Shown one piece after another: positions 50,777 to 60,200 of a DNA stretch of 64,000 nucleotides; position 1 is the first letter of the stretch; each line of letters begins with the position of its first letter. The notes under the pieces are model-generated. The model did no database searches, was not told where the DNA came from, and was given only the letters and a program-made list of their open reading frames with translations. The stretch covers positions 5,904,501-5,968,500 of the forward strand of contig NZ_AP019860.1 in the NCBI RefSeq assembly GCF_009002475.1, read 5' to 3'. The translations under genes and the position numbers were made by a program. The stretch is from Candidatus Uabimicrobium amorphum. GTDB lineage: Bacteria; Planctomycetota; Uabimicrobiia; Uabimicrobiales; Uabimicrobiaceae.

Positions 50777-51784
50777 ATGTTTAAGATTCTAATATGTAGC
50801 ATAATATTCATTCTCACCTATACCGTTCAGGCAGAGGAAATAGTTATTTCAGGTAGCGGTGACAACCTTATTGCGGCAGAACAAGATGCCTTACACAAAG
50901 CAAATTTATTTGCTCAGAACTACATTATTGTCAAAAAGACAAATGTTTCTCCACCTCTAACAAAAAATTGGCAATCCAATTTAACCTTGCGTTTTGCTAG
51001 CGAGCAATACGCAGTAGTGGTTTTTACGGGCTTTGCTAAAACAAAGGAACAAGCACGCGAAAATGCGGTGATACGATGCAAACGATTCTTTGGTGATAAT
51101 TTTAAGGTGGTAGATGAACGTTATCAAGGAAATCTTTTTGTTGTTTGTCGTCTGTCGGTAGAACGTACAAAAAATTTCTCACAAATAGAAATAGAGCAAG
51201 GTGCTGACACTGACGGTTCTAATAAAATGAAAGAAGACCGTGGGTGGTCGTTTCGCGATGTGGGTAGGAGCAAACAAGAAGCACGTGCAAATGCGTTTCG
51301 ACGCGCCATTCTTCTTTTAGGTAAAAATATTAAGATTGTCAAAGAGAGTTATCGGGGCGGAGGAGCATTCGTCATCTGCCGCATTTGGGTCGAACGCATA
51401 CTGCGAAATAAACGTATTTCTCTATCTCCAGCGTCAGGAATTGATTGGTTTACAGGCACAGATCTCCAAGTACAAAAAGCGTATGAAAAGGCCATTTCTT
51501 TGGCGAAAAAATTGTGGGGAAATGATGTCGCTGTTTATGGTGACACACGCGTAAGGCTGGGAGAGACATGGCATTGTACCGTCTACGTAACACCTCTAGA
51601 AATCACCGAGCGCGAATTGACGATCCATGGCGTCGGACGATCAGAGGAACAAGCGTATAGTAATGCGCAACGAGTGCTCAATATGATGCTTCCTATCGAT
51701 GGAAAAATGTACGTTTCCGTAAAAACCGTTTATCAAAAAATAGACGATAATTGGCAATGTACCATCATTAGCATTGTTGAGTAA
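50777..51784 (+). CDS. Secreted protein with repeated alpha-beta units
   Basis: The protein has 335 residues with a signal peptide ending near Ala18-Glu. At least three, perhaps four, units share G-x-G/A-x-x-x-x-x-A-x-x-x-A (I-S-G-S-G-D-N-L-I-A-A-E, F-T-G-F-A-K-T-K-E-Q-A-R-E-N-A, F-R-D-V-G-R-S-K-Q-E-A-R-A-N-A, I-H-G-V-G-R-S-E-E-Q-A-Y-S-N-A). Each is followed by a beta stretch with V-x-x-x-Y and C-x-V/I. This looks like a small alpha-beta domain repeated along an extracytoplasmic protein. I do not recognise a named family. AGGAGG precedes the start and a good promoter lies upstream. Confidence 0.72.
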   Translation: MFKILICSIIFILTYTVQAEEIVISGSGDNLIAAEQDALHKANLFAQNYIIVKKTNVSPPLTKNWQSNLTLRFASEQYAVVVFTGFAKTKEQARENAVIRCKRFFGDNFKVVDERYQGNLFVVCRLSVERTKNFSQIEIEQGADTDGSNKMKEDRGWSFRDVGRSKQEARANAFRRAILLLGKNIKIVKESYRGGGAFVICRIWVERILRNKRISLSPASGIDWFTGTDLQVQKAYEKAISLAKKLWGNDVAVYGDTRVRLGETWHCTVYVTPLEITERELTIHGVGRSEEQAYSNAQRVLNMMLPIDGKMYVSVKTVYQKIDDNWQCTIISIVE

Positions 51785-51846
51785 CAATACGAAGAAATGT
51801 ATATGGTTTACCTTCACAATACATTCAATACTTTGGTGAAATCGTT

Positions 51847-52539
51847 ATGTCTAGCGGCCATTATATAGAAAATATTTATACCCAAAAATCCATTACCGAA
51901 ACAATTGAAAAAAATTCGGAGTATCGCGGATGTTGTATTTACGTAAAAAAACAGAGCACGATAAGTAACTGTGTTTTTGATAACTGTAGTTTTCGCGAAG
52001 ATATCGAAGTGGGTTTGATGAAAGAATGTTTTCTGAACAATTGTAGTTTGCGTAACGTCAAAATACATAAATTACAAGTGTGCAATTTTAGCGGCGGACA
52101 TATCGATTACCTTGAGTTAGACGAAGGAGCCAATGGCAGTCTGTGGAGTACAAATATTGATTTGTTACTACTGAAAAATACATATAAAATTTGTAGAATT
52201 CCCCACAAAGACATCATGCACGTGAAAGTTTGCGGAATGATAAGCGGTTGTAACGTAAGAGAGTTGGAGCGTATGACTCTTGGATCTTTAGAAAAAGGTA
52301 ACAAAAAACTTGTTGTGGATTTTGAATCTGCCGTGTATGGTTCTAGTACAGGTATGGGAATTCTTGTTAAAATAGCAGACGGCTATCTGGAACAAAAAGG
52401 GGCTATTGTTTTGACTCATGTACCGGAAAAAATGATCGCTTTGTTTGAAATGTTAGGTTTAGCAACTATTCTTCCTGTTTTTCCCGATTTGCCCAGTGCA
52501 ATAAAAGCTTTTGAAGATGGTACAAAATATTCGTTTTAA
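51847..52539 (+). CDS. GCTF-domain protein with clear STAS domain
   Basis: The protein has 230 residues. Residues 20-95 are the shared domain (E-Y-R-G-C-C-I-Y-V, N-C-V-F-D-N-C-S-F-R, K-E-C-F-L-N-N-C-S-L-R). Residues about 135-228 form a STAS/anti-anti-sigma-like domain: K-L-V-V-D-F-E-S-A-V-Y, G-S-S-T-G-M-G-I-L-V-K-I with Ser and Thr at the usual phosphorylation place, then G-A-I-V-L-T-H-V-P and L-F-E-M-L-G-L-A-T-I-L-P-V-F. It could be controlled by one of the kinases in the window, although I see no direct evidence. The start has no strong ribosome-binding site. Confidence 0.83.
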   Translation: MSSGHYIENIYTQKSITETIEKNSEYRGCCIYVKKQSTISNCVFDNCSFREDIEVGLMKECFLNNCSLRNVKIHKLQVCNFSGGHIDYLELDEGANGSLWSTNIDLLLLKNTYKICRIPHKDIMHVKVCGMISGCNVRELERMTLGSLEKGNKKLVVDFESAVYGSSTGMGILVKIADGYLEQKGAIVLTHVPEKMIALFEMLGLATILPVFPDLPSAIKAFEDGTKYSF

Positions 52540-52558
52540 AAAGATCACACCGCATATA

Positions 52559-52586
52559 ACTTTCTCGCTTTTTCTCGCGAGAAAGT
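52559..52586. terminator. Bidirectional terminator between GCTF-STAS and serpin genes
   Basis: A perfect 10-bp stem ACTTTCTCGC / GCGAGAAAGT with an 8-nt loop lies between convergent stops at 52539 and 52595. Confidence 0.6.
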
Positions 52587-52594
52587 CATTTCTG

Positions 52595-53812
52595 CTATTT
52601 GGGATTTACGACACGTCCCATGAATAAAATACTACCTGTTTCTACATGCGAAATGGTGAACAAAAATGGATGATCGGCGATAAATTGCACATCGTTCATG
52701 ATGGCACTTGTTGGTCTCATGGTAATACCAGTCGCCGCTGCGGCTTCTGTTCCTTCCTCATCAACATTTACCACGGCTTTATGAACTACTTTATCAATCA
52801 TCAGTTTTTCTGTCTTCGTTATACCTGAAAAATCAGCGGAGTTGCTAAAGGCCTCTTTCATACCCAATGCTTTTAATACTTCAGCCAATTCAAAACTCGA
52901 ACTCGATTTAAATTTTGGCATCATCAATAGAGTGCTCTTTTGTGTCATCTTTTCGCGCACTTCTGCAATTTTTTTTGCGTCTAGGTTTTTTTCCAGTTGT
53001 GCTAGACCATCTATTGCTGCGGGTAAGAAAATCAACATTTCCAATTGCTTGCCTTTATATGCCAAAGCCACTGCTTGAAAATCTTGTTGTTTGTAATGAG
53101 GTATACGAGTATTCTGTTGCATCATCGGTACTTTTACGGTGCTTTCGCTATTCATTTGGAATTGTCGCTCAGAGGTGTCCATACTTTCAAACTGATTTAG
53201 CCAGTCGGCTTTGAAGTAAATTGTGTTGGTCAATGCCAAGCGGGTAGTATTTTTGATCGCACCTTCTTTGAATAGCTCTTGTATCTTGTCGGCGGTATTC
53301 TTTTCAACCCAGGCGTTGATGGTTTGACGTGCAGTTTCTGTGTTGCTGGAAAAATCAACTTCGTACAATCCTGCCCCATAGTTTTTGCCGGTGGTTTCTA
53401 AAAAAGCAGGTAAGAACTCATATCCTTTTTGTCCCCAGAGCGCATTGGCTACGTATAATTTGTAGTCTGTTGTTGCGTTTTGCACACGATCAACTAACCC
53501 TGAAAACAACACATGCGGATCATTCGTGGGAAATTGTAGTGTGTTTTTCATTTGTGTTGCGGTGTTTTCTCTGGCTCCGACATATGCCATTCCCAAAGCG
53601 GTTGAGATACTGTAAGGGGAAAAAAATAGATTACCAGGCTTCTGTCCTAGCTGCTCGTAAAGGTTCCATGCAAATGCGTTGTTACCTGTGACTAGCGGAG
53701 AAATTTGTTCTAGTGGGGCATTTGATTTTTCTTTTGGCGAGAATTTGGCCACGGGTAAACTACTGGAACACGAAATACATAATGCACATAACGCATAAAT
53801 TACAATCTTCAT
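52595..53812 (-). CDS. Serpin, predicted lipoprotein
   Basis: The protein has 405 residues; a lipobox-like C-I-S-C-S-S-S near residue 14 suggests anchoring outside the cytoplasm. The serpin fold is clear: N-L-F-F-S-P-Y-S-I-S-T-A-L-G-M near 67-81, T-N-T-I-Y-F-K-A-D-W, and the hinge V-N-V-D-E-E-G-T-E-A-A-A-A-T, the pattern of inhibitory serpins. By the usual spacing the scissile bond is near P-T-S-A in the loop after it. The family ending H-P-F-L-F-T-I-x-x-x-x-T-G-S-I-L-F-M-G-R-V is present. It should trap serine or cysteine proteases. Ribosome-binding site GAGGT. Confidence 0.95.
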   Translation of the reverse strand: MKIVIYALCALCISCSSSLPVAKFSPKEKSNAPLEQISPLVTGNNAFAWNLYEQLGQKPGNLFFSPYSISTALGMAYVGARENTATQMKNTLQFPTNDPHVLFSGLVDRVQNATTDYKLYVANALWGQKGYEFLPAFLETTGKNYGAGLYEVDFSSNTETARQTINAWVEKNTADKIQELFKEGAIKNTTRLALTNTIYFKADWLNQFESMDTSERQFQMNSESTVKVPMMQQNTRIPHYKQQDFQAVALAYKGKQLEMLIFLPAAIDGLAQLEKNLDAKKIAEVREKMTQKSTLLMMPKFKSSSSFELAEVLKALGMKEAFSNSADFSGITKTEKLMIDKVVHKAVVNVDEEGTEAAAATGITMRPTSAIMNDVQFIADHPFLFTISHVETGSILFMGRVVNPK

Positions 53813-53975
53813 CGTTGACCTCGTCTATTAAATAGTGGATACAATTGGTTTTTTATCGTAAATGTTATTATAGTAAATTATGAACGATAACAAAATGATG
53901 TAGTTTTTTATCATCGCAGGCTGTGAGGGCGCTTTCAGAAAAATAACACTTTTGTCTGCGCGCAAGGAGATATAA

Positions 53976-54854
53976 ATGCCGTATTTTTTTCTTTTATACA
54001 TTTTAATCGTTTGTTGTTTTGTTTTTGTCGGTTTTTGTTTTGCCAAGAAACAAGACAACAGTAAATATTTTGCCCCTGTCATTTTGCATGAGTTACATCC
54101 TTATGAGATTGCCTTTTTTCGAGGCCATGAGTACGAGGTGGCAAATCTCGTTGTTTTTGAGCTTTTAAATGAGGGGTATGTTTCCTTTGATGATGAGGGG
54201 GACCGTTGCCAAGTACAAAAGACTCACCTTGAGCTACCCGAAGATAAGCCCAAATTGCAAAAAAAGGTATATCAATTTTTTGAGCAGCCTGTCGAAGAAA
54301 AGACTTTTTTTGAAATTTTACATCGTGTGGCGTTTGATATAAAGAGCGATATTGAAACTTATAAACAAAAATTTGAACGCGAGCGTTTGGTTTTTGGGCA
54401 GGGGTATTATGGCAAGATATTTTCCACTTTCTTTTCGATCAAAGTATGTGTTGTTTTACCTGTTATTTATAAGTTCACCCATGTGGGGTTAAGAAAAACG
54501 GAGTTTCTTGTTCTCACGATGGTTGGTCTTGGGGTGTTGTTTATTGTGGTGAAAATCGAGAAGTATTTTAAGAAGAAACGATTGACGGCTCTTGGAGAGA
54601 AGCATTTTAAGGAATTACAAACTCTGTTTGCCCAACAAAAGAAAAGTTCACCGGAAAACGCTGAAGAACTTTCGAGGGTTTTGGCGGTGTTTGGTATGAA
54701 ATACTTGCAAGAGATTGATCATCATCATAAAAATCTGTTCACTCGGCCTGTTCGCAAAATGGATTCACAGCATCCTCGCACTTCGCAGGTTAAACGCAAT
54801 ACTTCCCAAAATGGTGAACGTATAGAGGGGGACGTAGAGGTGGGAGGTGGATAA
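53976..54854 (+). CDS. TIGR04222-like membrane protein
   Basis: The protein has 292 residues. An N-terminal helix (2-22), then L-H-P-Y-E-I-A-F-F-R-G, followed by helices and L-N-E-G-Y-V-S-F, resemble the TIGR04222 family of membrane proteins of unknown function. A second hydrophobic pair lies near 150-190. The C terminus is charged and ends in G-D-V-E-V-G-G-G; family members often end Gly/Ser-rich with Cys, but no such Cys is present here. AGGAG precedes the start. It is divergent from the serpin gene. The function is unknown. Confidence 0.7.
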   Translation: MPYFFLLYILIVCCFVFVGFCFAKKQDNSKYFAPVILHELHPYEIAFFRGHEYEVANLVVFELLNEGYVSFDDEGDRCQVQKTHLELPEDKPKLQKKVYQFFEQPVEEKTFFEILHRVAFDIKSDIETYKQKFERERLVFGQGYYGKIFSTFFSIKVCVVLPVIYKFTHVGLRKTEFLVLTMVGLGVLFIVVKIEKYFKKKRLTALGEKHFKELQTLFAQQKKSSPENAEELSRVLAVFGMKYLQEIDHHHKNLFTRPVRKMDSQHPRTSQVKRNTSQNGERIEGDVEVGGG

Positions 54855-54896
54855 TACTGGATGAATCATTGTTTTTCAAATTGTTTCTAGAATTAC

Positions 54897-55646
54897 CTAA
54901 AGCTTTTTGCCAATGTAAAAAGCATAGCCATAATATTCTTTGTATTTGTAATACAATTGCGTTTCATGGCGTTGGCTTTTTATAAACTCCTCTGCGGCTT
55001 TGTCGCCGGCATACTTTTCAAGAAAACTTTTTTCGACACTTACTTGTGGCTCATAGAAATGTTCTGTCCAGCAGTTTTCAGGTAAGATGAAGGTTGCAAC
55101 GGGGATATAACCTGCTTTTTGCATTTGTGCCACTTTGTGAGGGATTGTGTCCATCTCCGGATAGGCATCTTTCCAGAATTCTTCAACTTCAGTCGGTCGT
55201 TCTTCGGTAAACCACGATGCTTCGGAGACGGCCACATAGCCACCTATTTTTAAAAATTTGCGCCATTCATTCAGTCCGCATTCAAAACCCATATTGTAGA
55301 TAGCTCCTTCGGACCAAATTAAATCAAGTTCCTCCTCCGCAAAAGGAAGATTTTCCATCGAACCGACAATACCTTGTACTCTATTTTGCAGTTGCCTTTT
55401 TTCTACATTATCGTTGAATAAGTCAATAAAAATAGGGAAAAGATCAATCCCGGTGATATTGCCCCGCGTATTATTCGCTAATACCATTGTCTGCCCACCT
55501 GAACCACAACCAACGTCCGCAATACGTGATTTTTCGTTGAGGTTGTCGATAAAGCTCAATGCTTTTATGGTGACTTCTGGACTACCTGGTCCTTGTCGTT
55601 CTAGATGGGAGTAATATTCGCAAATTAATGGTAAATTGTCGTCCAT
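54897..55646 (-). CDS. Class I SAM-dependent methyltransferase
   Basis: The 249 residues have the Rossmann-type SAM site I-A-D-V-G-C-G-S-G-G-Q-T (motif I, near 39-50), G-I-D-L-F-P (motif post I) and W-S-E-G-A-I-Y-N (motif II region). The C-terminal part has helices and W-T-E-H-F-Y-E-P typical of ubiE/SmtA-like small-molecule enzymes. The acceptor is unknown. It lies 22 bp downstream of the tRNA-like gene on the same strand. Confidence 0.9.
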   Translation of the reverse strand: MDDNLPLICEYYSHLERQGPGSPEVTIKALSFIDNLNEKSRIADVGCGSGGQTMVLANNTRGNITGIDLFPIFIDLFNDNVEKRQLQNRVQGIVGSMENLPFAEEELDLIWSEGAIYNMGFECGLNEWRKFLKIGGYVAVSEASWFTEERPTEVEEFWKDAYPEMDTIPHKVAQMQKAGYIPVATFILPENCWTEHFYEPQVSVEKSFLEKYAGDKAAEEFIKSQRHETQLYYKYKEYYGYAFYIGKKL

Positions 55647-55667
55647 AGTTTTTCTCTTTATTGTTTA

Positions 55668-55777
55668 TGGCGGAGAGGACGGGATTCGAACCCGCGGTTT
55701 CCCTCCCGAGGGGGACTTCGGTAGCCCTATAGCTCGCACTATAGGTGTACTGCTTTAAACCACTCAGCCACCTCTCC
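55668..55777 (-). tRNA. Class II (Ser-type) tRNA-like gene with an overlong core
   Basis: On the minus strand a 7-bp acceptor (GGAGAGG / CCTCTCC), a Ser-type D arm (GGCTGAGTGGTTTAAAGC), a T arm GCGGG-TTCGAAT-CCCGT and encoded CCA are all normal. The middle is not: 55 nt lie between D arm and T arm, against 32-37 usually. It contains CCTATAG-TGCGAG-CTATAGG (a 7-bp stem with an even-sized loop), then a second hairpin and the CCCTC-GG-GAGGG arm. No standard 5-bp stem plus 7-nt anticodon loop can be drawn, so I assign no anticodon. A CGA-like triplet occurs in TGCGAG. Ser would be the natural guess. Confidence 0.65.
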
Positions 55778-55789
55778 ATGTATTTTGCG

Positions 55790-56503
55790 TTATGAAAGCT
55801 TTTTTTGTAGTGGTGACATCGTGGCACGCACACAATAATTGCGATGAGCGTAGGTAAATTGAGCTGCATTTTTTGTTTTCGAGTTCAACTCCGTAGGAGT
55901 ACTTTTGCGGTGACTCTTCTTGGAGGCATTGTTTAACGCATGATCAATTTTATGCGACAGACGACAAGCGGTAAAAAGATTTTCCGCAAATGGTGGAACG
56001 TTGTAAAAACGAATGTCACAGTTTTGTCTATTTGTGATGAACTGCTGTAAGTCCCAGAAACAAGAAACGCTAATACGCTTCAAAAATTGCATATCGCATA
56101 AAATAGACTTTTGTTTTTGGATAAAGCCAAGGGCTTTTGATAAGTTTTGTCTATTGTGTTCGCTTTCATAACAACCGCGTATTTTCAGTAAAACGGAGTT
56201 GTCGTTGCGATTGAAGTGAACCTTTACGAACTCTTCTGAGTGCATCATGTAGATGACCAATGTGTCTATCTTGGTGTTTTCAAATTTGGTAGATGTTATT
56301 CTTTTTATATGAAATTTCTCAAAGCGGCAATTTGTAAACACACAACTGCTGACCTCTTCAGCGATAAACGTATTATTCGTGAAGCGACAATTGTCAAAAT
56401 GGATGTTGTGTAAGATTTCCATTTCATAGTCAATATCGAAGGTACAGTTTTTATATGTGGTGTTATTGTGGACTTTGGTGATGGTTTCGTTTTGCAATTG
56501 CAT
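55790..56503 (-). CDS. GCTF-domain protein, STAS-like, paralogue of the 42153 gene
   Basis: The protein has 237 residues. Residues 10-85 are the shared domain in a more diverged form (T-Y-K-N-C-T-F-D-I, H-F-D-N-C-R-F-T, S-C-V-F-T-N-C-R-F). The rest aligns by eye with the gene at 42153: F-V-K-V-H-F-N, S-I-L-C-D-M-Q-F-L-K-R-I-S-V, C-D-I-R-F-Y-N-V-P-P-F, and the tail F-T-Y-A-H-R-N-Y-C-V-R-A-T. These are likely degenerate STAS domains. AAGGGA precedes the start. It ends 12 bp before the tRNA-like gene. Confidence 0.8.
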   Translation of the reverse strand: MQLQNETITKVHNNTTYKNCTFDIDYEMEILHNIHFDNCRFTNNTFIAEEVSSCVFTNCRFEKFHIKRITSTKFENTKIDTLVIYMMHSEEFVKVHFNRNDNSVLLKIRGCYESEHNRQNLSKALGFIQKQKSILCDMQFLKRISVSCFWDLQQFITNRQNCDIRFYNVPPFAENLFTACRLSHKIDHALNNASKKSHRKSTPTELNSKTKNAAQFTYAHRNYCVRATMSPLQKKLS

Positions 56504-57203
56504 TTTTCATTCCCTTAGAAATTATAACTCCTATTCTAGTGTAGTAGATTTAGAGTAATCCCTTATTTTGTATATATAATAAATATAATTTATTTAATTT
56601 ATATTATCAATTACAAATATAATTTCTTTTATGTTGTTTCTACAAAACACAAGTCTATTCAATAAAAGCATAAGTGTCTAAAAACAAAAAGGTTTATTTG
56701 TGGGTTTTACATCAAGGTAGGTGTTGTCGATAGATAGTCTGCTTATGTTCTGAAAAGAATATATTTATTTAAATATATTAAAAATTCGAGATTTTACCAT
56801 CAGGAATGCCCCTGATTTTTTTGTAAGATTTATCTTATTTTTTCGTTTCGTGTGTGAAACCAATATAGCCCACTCAATTCGATTGTTGATTGAGTAGGCT
56901 TTAAATAACATTTGCGAATACTTTATGTACTCTATCGGATTACTTCCATAAAAATAATGTCTCTGGAGTGAAATTCTCCAGCAGTAATCAGTCTCAGCAC
57001 TGTTCGGAGACTGTCCTCTTCTTCTCTTTTTTAGATTTTTGAGGTTTTCTAGGAACGGTTTATTTTATTTTACTTTTCGTAACATTTTGATTTCGGTGTG
57101 CGATGCCCCACATCAGTGCTACGCACTGATTGCTCCCTCACAGGGGAGCCAAATACATCTGAGGTGTGTAGAAAAGATGACATTGGTGTGCGATGACGGA
57201 GTG
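56504..57203. other. AT-rich gap with many hairpins
   Basis: The 700 bp hold no gene I can support. Structured parts: AGCCCACTCAAT / ATTGAGTAGGCT at 56867-56900 (11 of 12 pairs), CTGGAG / CTCCAG at 56963-56981, CAGTCTC / GAGACTG at 56989-57013, ATCAGTGC-TAC-GCACTGAT at 57112-57130 (8-bp stem, 3-nt loop), and GCTCCC / GGGAGC at 57132-57149. The word GGTGTGCGATG occurs twice (57095 and 57185). The 57098-57118 block recurs near 31945. An untranslated small RNA or repeat remnants are possible. Confidence 0.5.
57098..57118 (-). repeat. Dispersed repeat shared with 31945-31966
   Basis: Read on the minus strand this is ACTGATGTGGGGCATCGCAC; the plus strand near 31945 reads ACTGATGTGGGGGCATCGCA, nearly identical apart from one extra G. 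Both sit in intergenic hairpins. Confidence 0.5.
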
Positions 57204-60200
57204 TTACTTTGTTAGGGGTTGTGTGGATAGGGAGTCGGTTAACTTTTTGGCGAATATTTTTTGTGCGGTTTGTCTAGGGGTTTTGTTGAAGTCTTTTTGT
57301 AAAAGCTCCTCAGGAGAGGTTTTTATAAATGTATAGTGTGGATGCTTTGCCACGAAAAATGTAGTGGCTATTTTCAAATTCCATATCTTGATTTTCCCTG
57401 TGGTGTCTCCGGTGGCGATGAGATCGTTATTGTTGCTCAAAGCACTTTGGGTGATTTGGCTATTATTTATGAAAGAGCGTAACGGAATTCCGGTTTTTGT
57501 TTCGCGGTAGGTGACGGTGTATTTATCTTTTTGGGTAAGAAAAGTGGTTCCTTGGTGTGAAAACTCCATTTGGTTTTCGCAGTGGGGAAATTGTGCTACT
57601 TTGTTTCTCTGTGGTAAATTCCATAAATACATGTGACCATTACCTATGGATGCCAATATTGGTTTTGTGGGGTGGAAGGCGATTTTTTGTGTGTATTTGT
57701 GCGGAAATTGATACCGTAGTTTACCGCTTTTTATGTGCCATATTTTGATGGTATCTTTTGTTTTAAATGAATGAATATTGGTCATGGCGGCAATAAGGGA
57801 ACCATCAGAGCTAAATGTGACTTGTGCAGAACCGTTGGCATGAAATAGCGTGGTTAGTTTTTTCATTGTCAGGGCTCTGTATATATTGATGTCGCCATTG
57901 GTGGCTACCGTTGCTAATTTGGTGTCGTCGGGGCTAAATGCTAGCGATACGATGTCGTACGTTTTCTGGGAGAACGTTTTTTGTTGTTGCGTTTGAATGT
58001 TGTGCAGTGTTACTTGCGGTTGTGTGGCACTGTGGCTTATGGCCAGATATTTACTATCATGGCTGAAGGTGATGGCCGTAATGCGATTTGAAAACGATAG
58101 GGTACGATATCGTTTAGAATTTTTCCATAGTTTTGCATTTTTATTTGCGGCAGAAACGATCATTGTGTCATCAGCAGAGAAGGCCAAATGACGAATCGGA
58201 GTTTGATGAGCGTTTATTGTTTGTGCGGAAATCGATAGCAATAGTGTTAAATCATAGTATTGTATACTACCTTTTCTCGTCACTACCGCGAGTTTGTGTC
58301 CCTCATCACTAAAATTTACCTGGATTACTTCACTGTCAAAATGATCGAGCGAGTATATTTGTCGATTATTTTGCCACAACTTTACGCTTTTATCCTTGGA
58401 ACCAGATGCGATGATTTGTTGCCGAGGCGAAAATGCCAGGGTGTATATCGTTGCTGTGTGTCCGTTCAATTGCTTCTTTTTTTTCGCGTCGTTTCCAAAA
58501 ACGGCAATGGCGTTTTGTGTTGCAGCAATGATATTTTCTCCTGCGAAAATGGCGTGCTGGTGTTGGGAAAATTTGGCCAGAGGTTTGGTGGTGTTTACAT
58601 CATACATCGCATTTTCGCAGATAATCTTTTGCGCATGGAAACTCAACATCGGATGTGGATACTCTTGTGATGTTTTTATGGTTGTATGAATCATTTGCGG
58701 TTTATCGAGGTTGCGGATTTCTAGAAGACCTTGGTAGGCAAAGACAATATATGGCGCGTTTATTTTTACGGTGCAGTTCATGACGTTTAGTGTTTGTGAC
58801 GTTTTTTTGAGGACATTGTATATTTTGACTGTGTTGTTGGTGAAAGAACAGGCAAGTACTTCTCCGCTTTTATTGAGACTCAGCGATATGAGGTCTGTGT
58901 CGCGGTATGTTTCGCGAAAGATACATTTGCCTTCATTGGCAACAATGACTTGCTGCTTGCTTGAGAAAGCGATGGTTTGTAAGTCGTTGCTCATCGCAAC
59001 ATTTAAACGATTTAAGCGAGTGTTTATCTGATATTTATGTAGCGATATTTTACGTAGCGATTCTTGCAGGTAGAGCTTACCTTGTGTGCGTATGTTATGG
59101 ACGTTTGTTCCTGACTTTTGGGAAAAATCCAGGGCGGCAGCGGCAAAAACACCACTATCGCGGTATTTTTGTAATTTATAGTGATCCGCGGATTTTTGCA
59201 GCGAAATTTTCGCCAAAGTTTTGTTGGCATGGTTTTTTTGTTGTTCTAGTTGTGTATATGCGGCGCTCAGTTCCCGGTCTTTGATCCATATGTAAATATC
59301 AAAAGCACTGAGTAAGAAAATGATAAGAAAAATGACGGTAAATAGTTGCCAATTGTGACGAACAGTATTCTTCACTTTGTCGATGTAGTTGTACTTTCGC
59401 GCGATGATAGGACGGTTGTTTTTGAGGTTGACTAACTCCTGCTTCAGCTGCGCAAAGTTATGGTATCTTTTTTCTGGTTTTCTTTGCAAGCACTTTAGAC
59501 AAATGGCTTCGAAGTAAGGACAAATATCTGGATTGAGCTGTCGTGGGGGAATGGGATCTTTTGTCAGAATCTGTAAGCATAGGTTGGCAAAAGAGTCACC
59601 CTGGTGTACGGTGCGGTATGTCAATGCTTCGTACATCGTAGCCCCAATGGAGTAAATGTCACTTTGTAATACCGCGCGTCCATTGAGTTGTTCGGGGGCC
59701 ATGTAAAAAACCGTGCCCAGAACATCGCCGGTTTTGGAAAGATCTAGCTGAGTGCGGTCAAAAACTTTGGCGAGACCAAAATCCATAATTTTTGGTTTTT
59801 GATCATGATCAATCATAATATTAGACGGTTTTATGTCGCGGTGCAGTATTTGCTCGTGATGAGCATGGGCCAAAGCATCACATATCTCAATGAGAATATC
59901 GATAAGTAATGCCGGCGAAATTTGTTTCTCTTTAATGAGCGTACTTAACGTGCACCCTTCGATGTATTCCATCGTGAAAAAAGGTTGTGGGTGTTCTCCG
60001 AATTCATAAAAGCGCACGATATTGCGATGATTCAATTTGGCGGTAGCTGTAGATTCGACAATAAAACGCGCAATATATTTCTCGTCGCCGTGCATAATGA
60101 CTTTTAAGGCAATGTTTTTCTGAAGAGTCGGATCATGAGCTTTGTAGACAATCCCCATACCACCGCGTCCCAACTCTTTTTCGATAACATAGCGTCCGAA

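Noticed and set aside
55668..55777. tRNA-Sec (selC) identity
   Set aside because: The acceptor stem is 7 bp, the D stem is short and no TCA anticodon can be placed.
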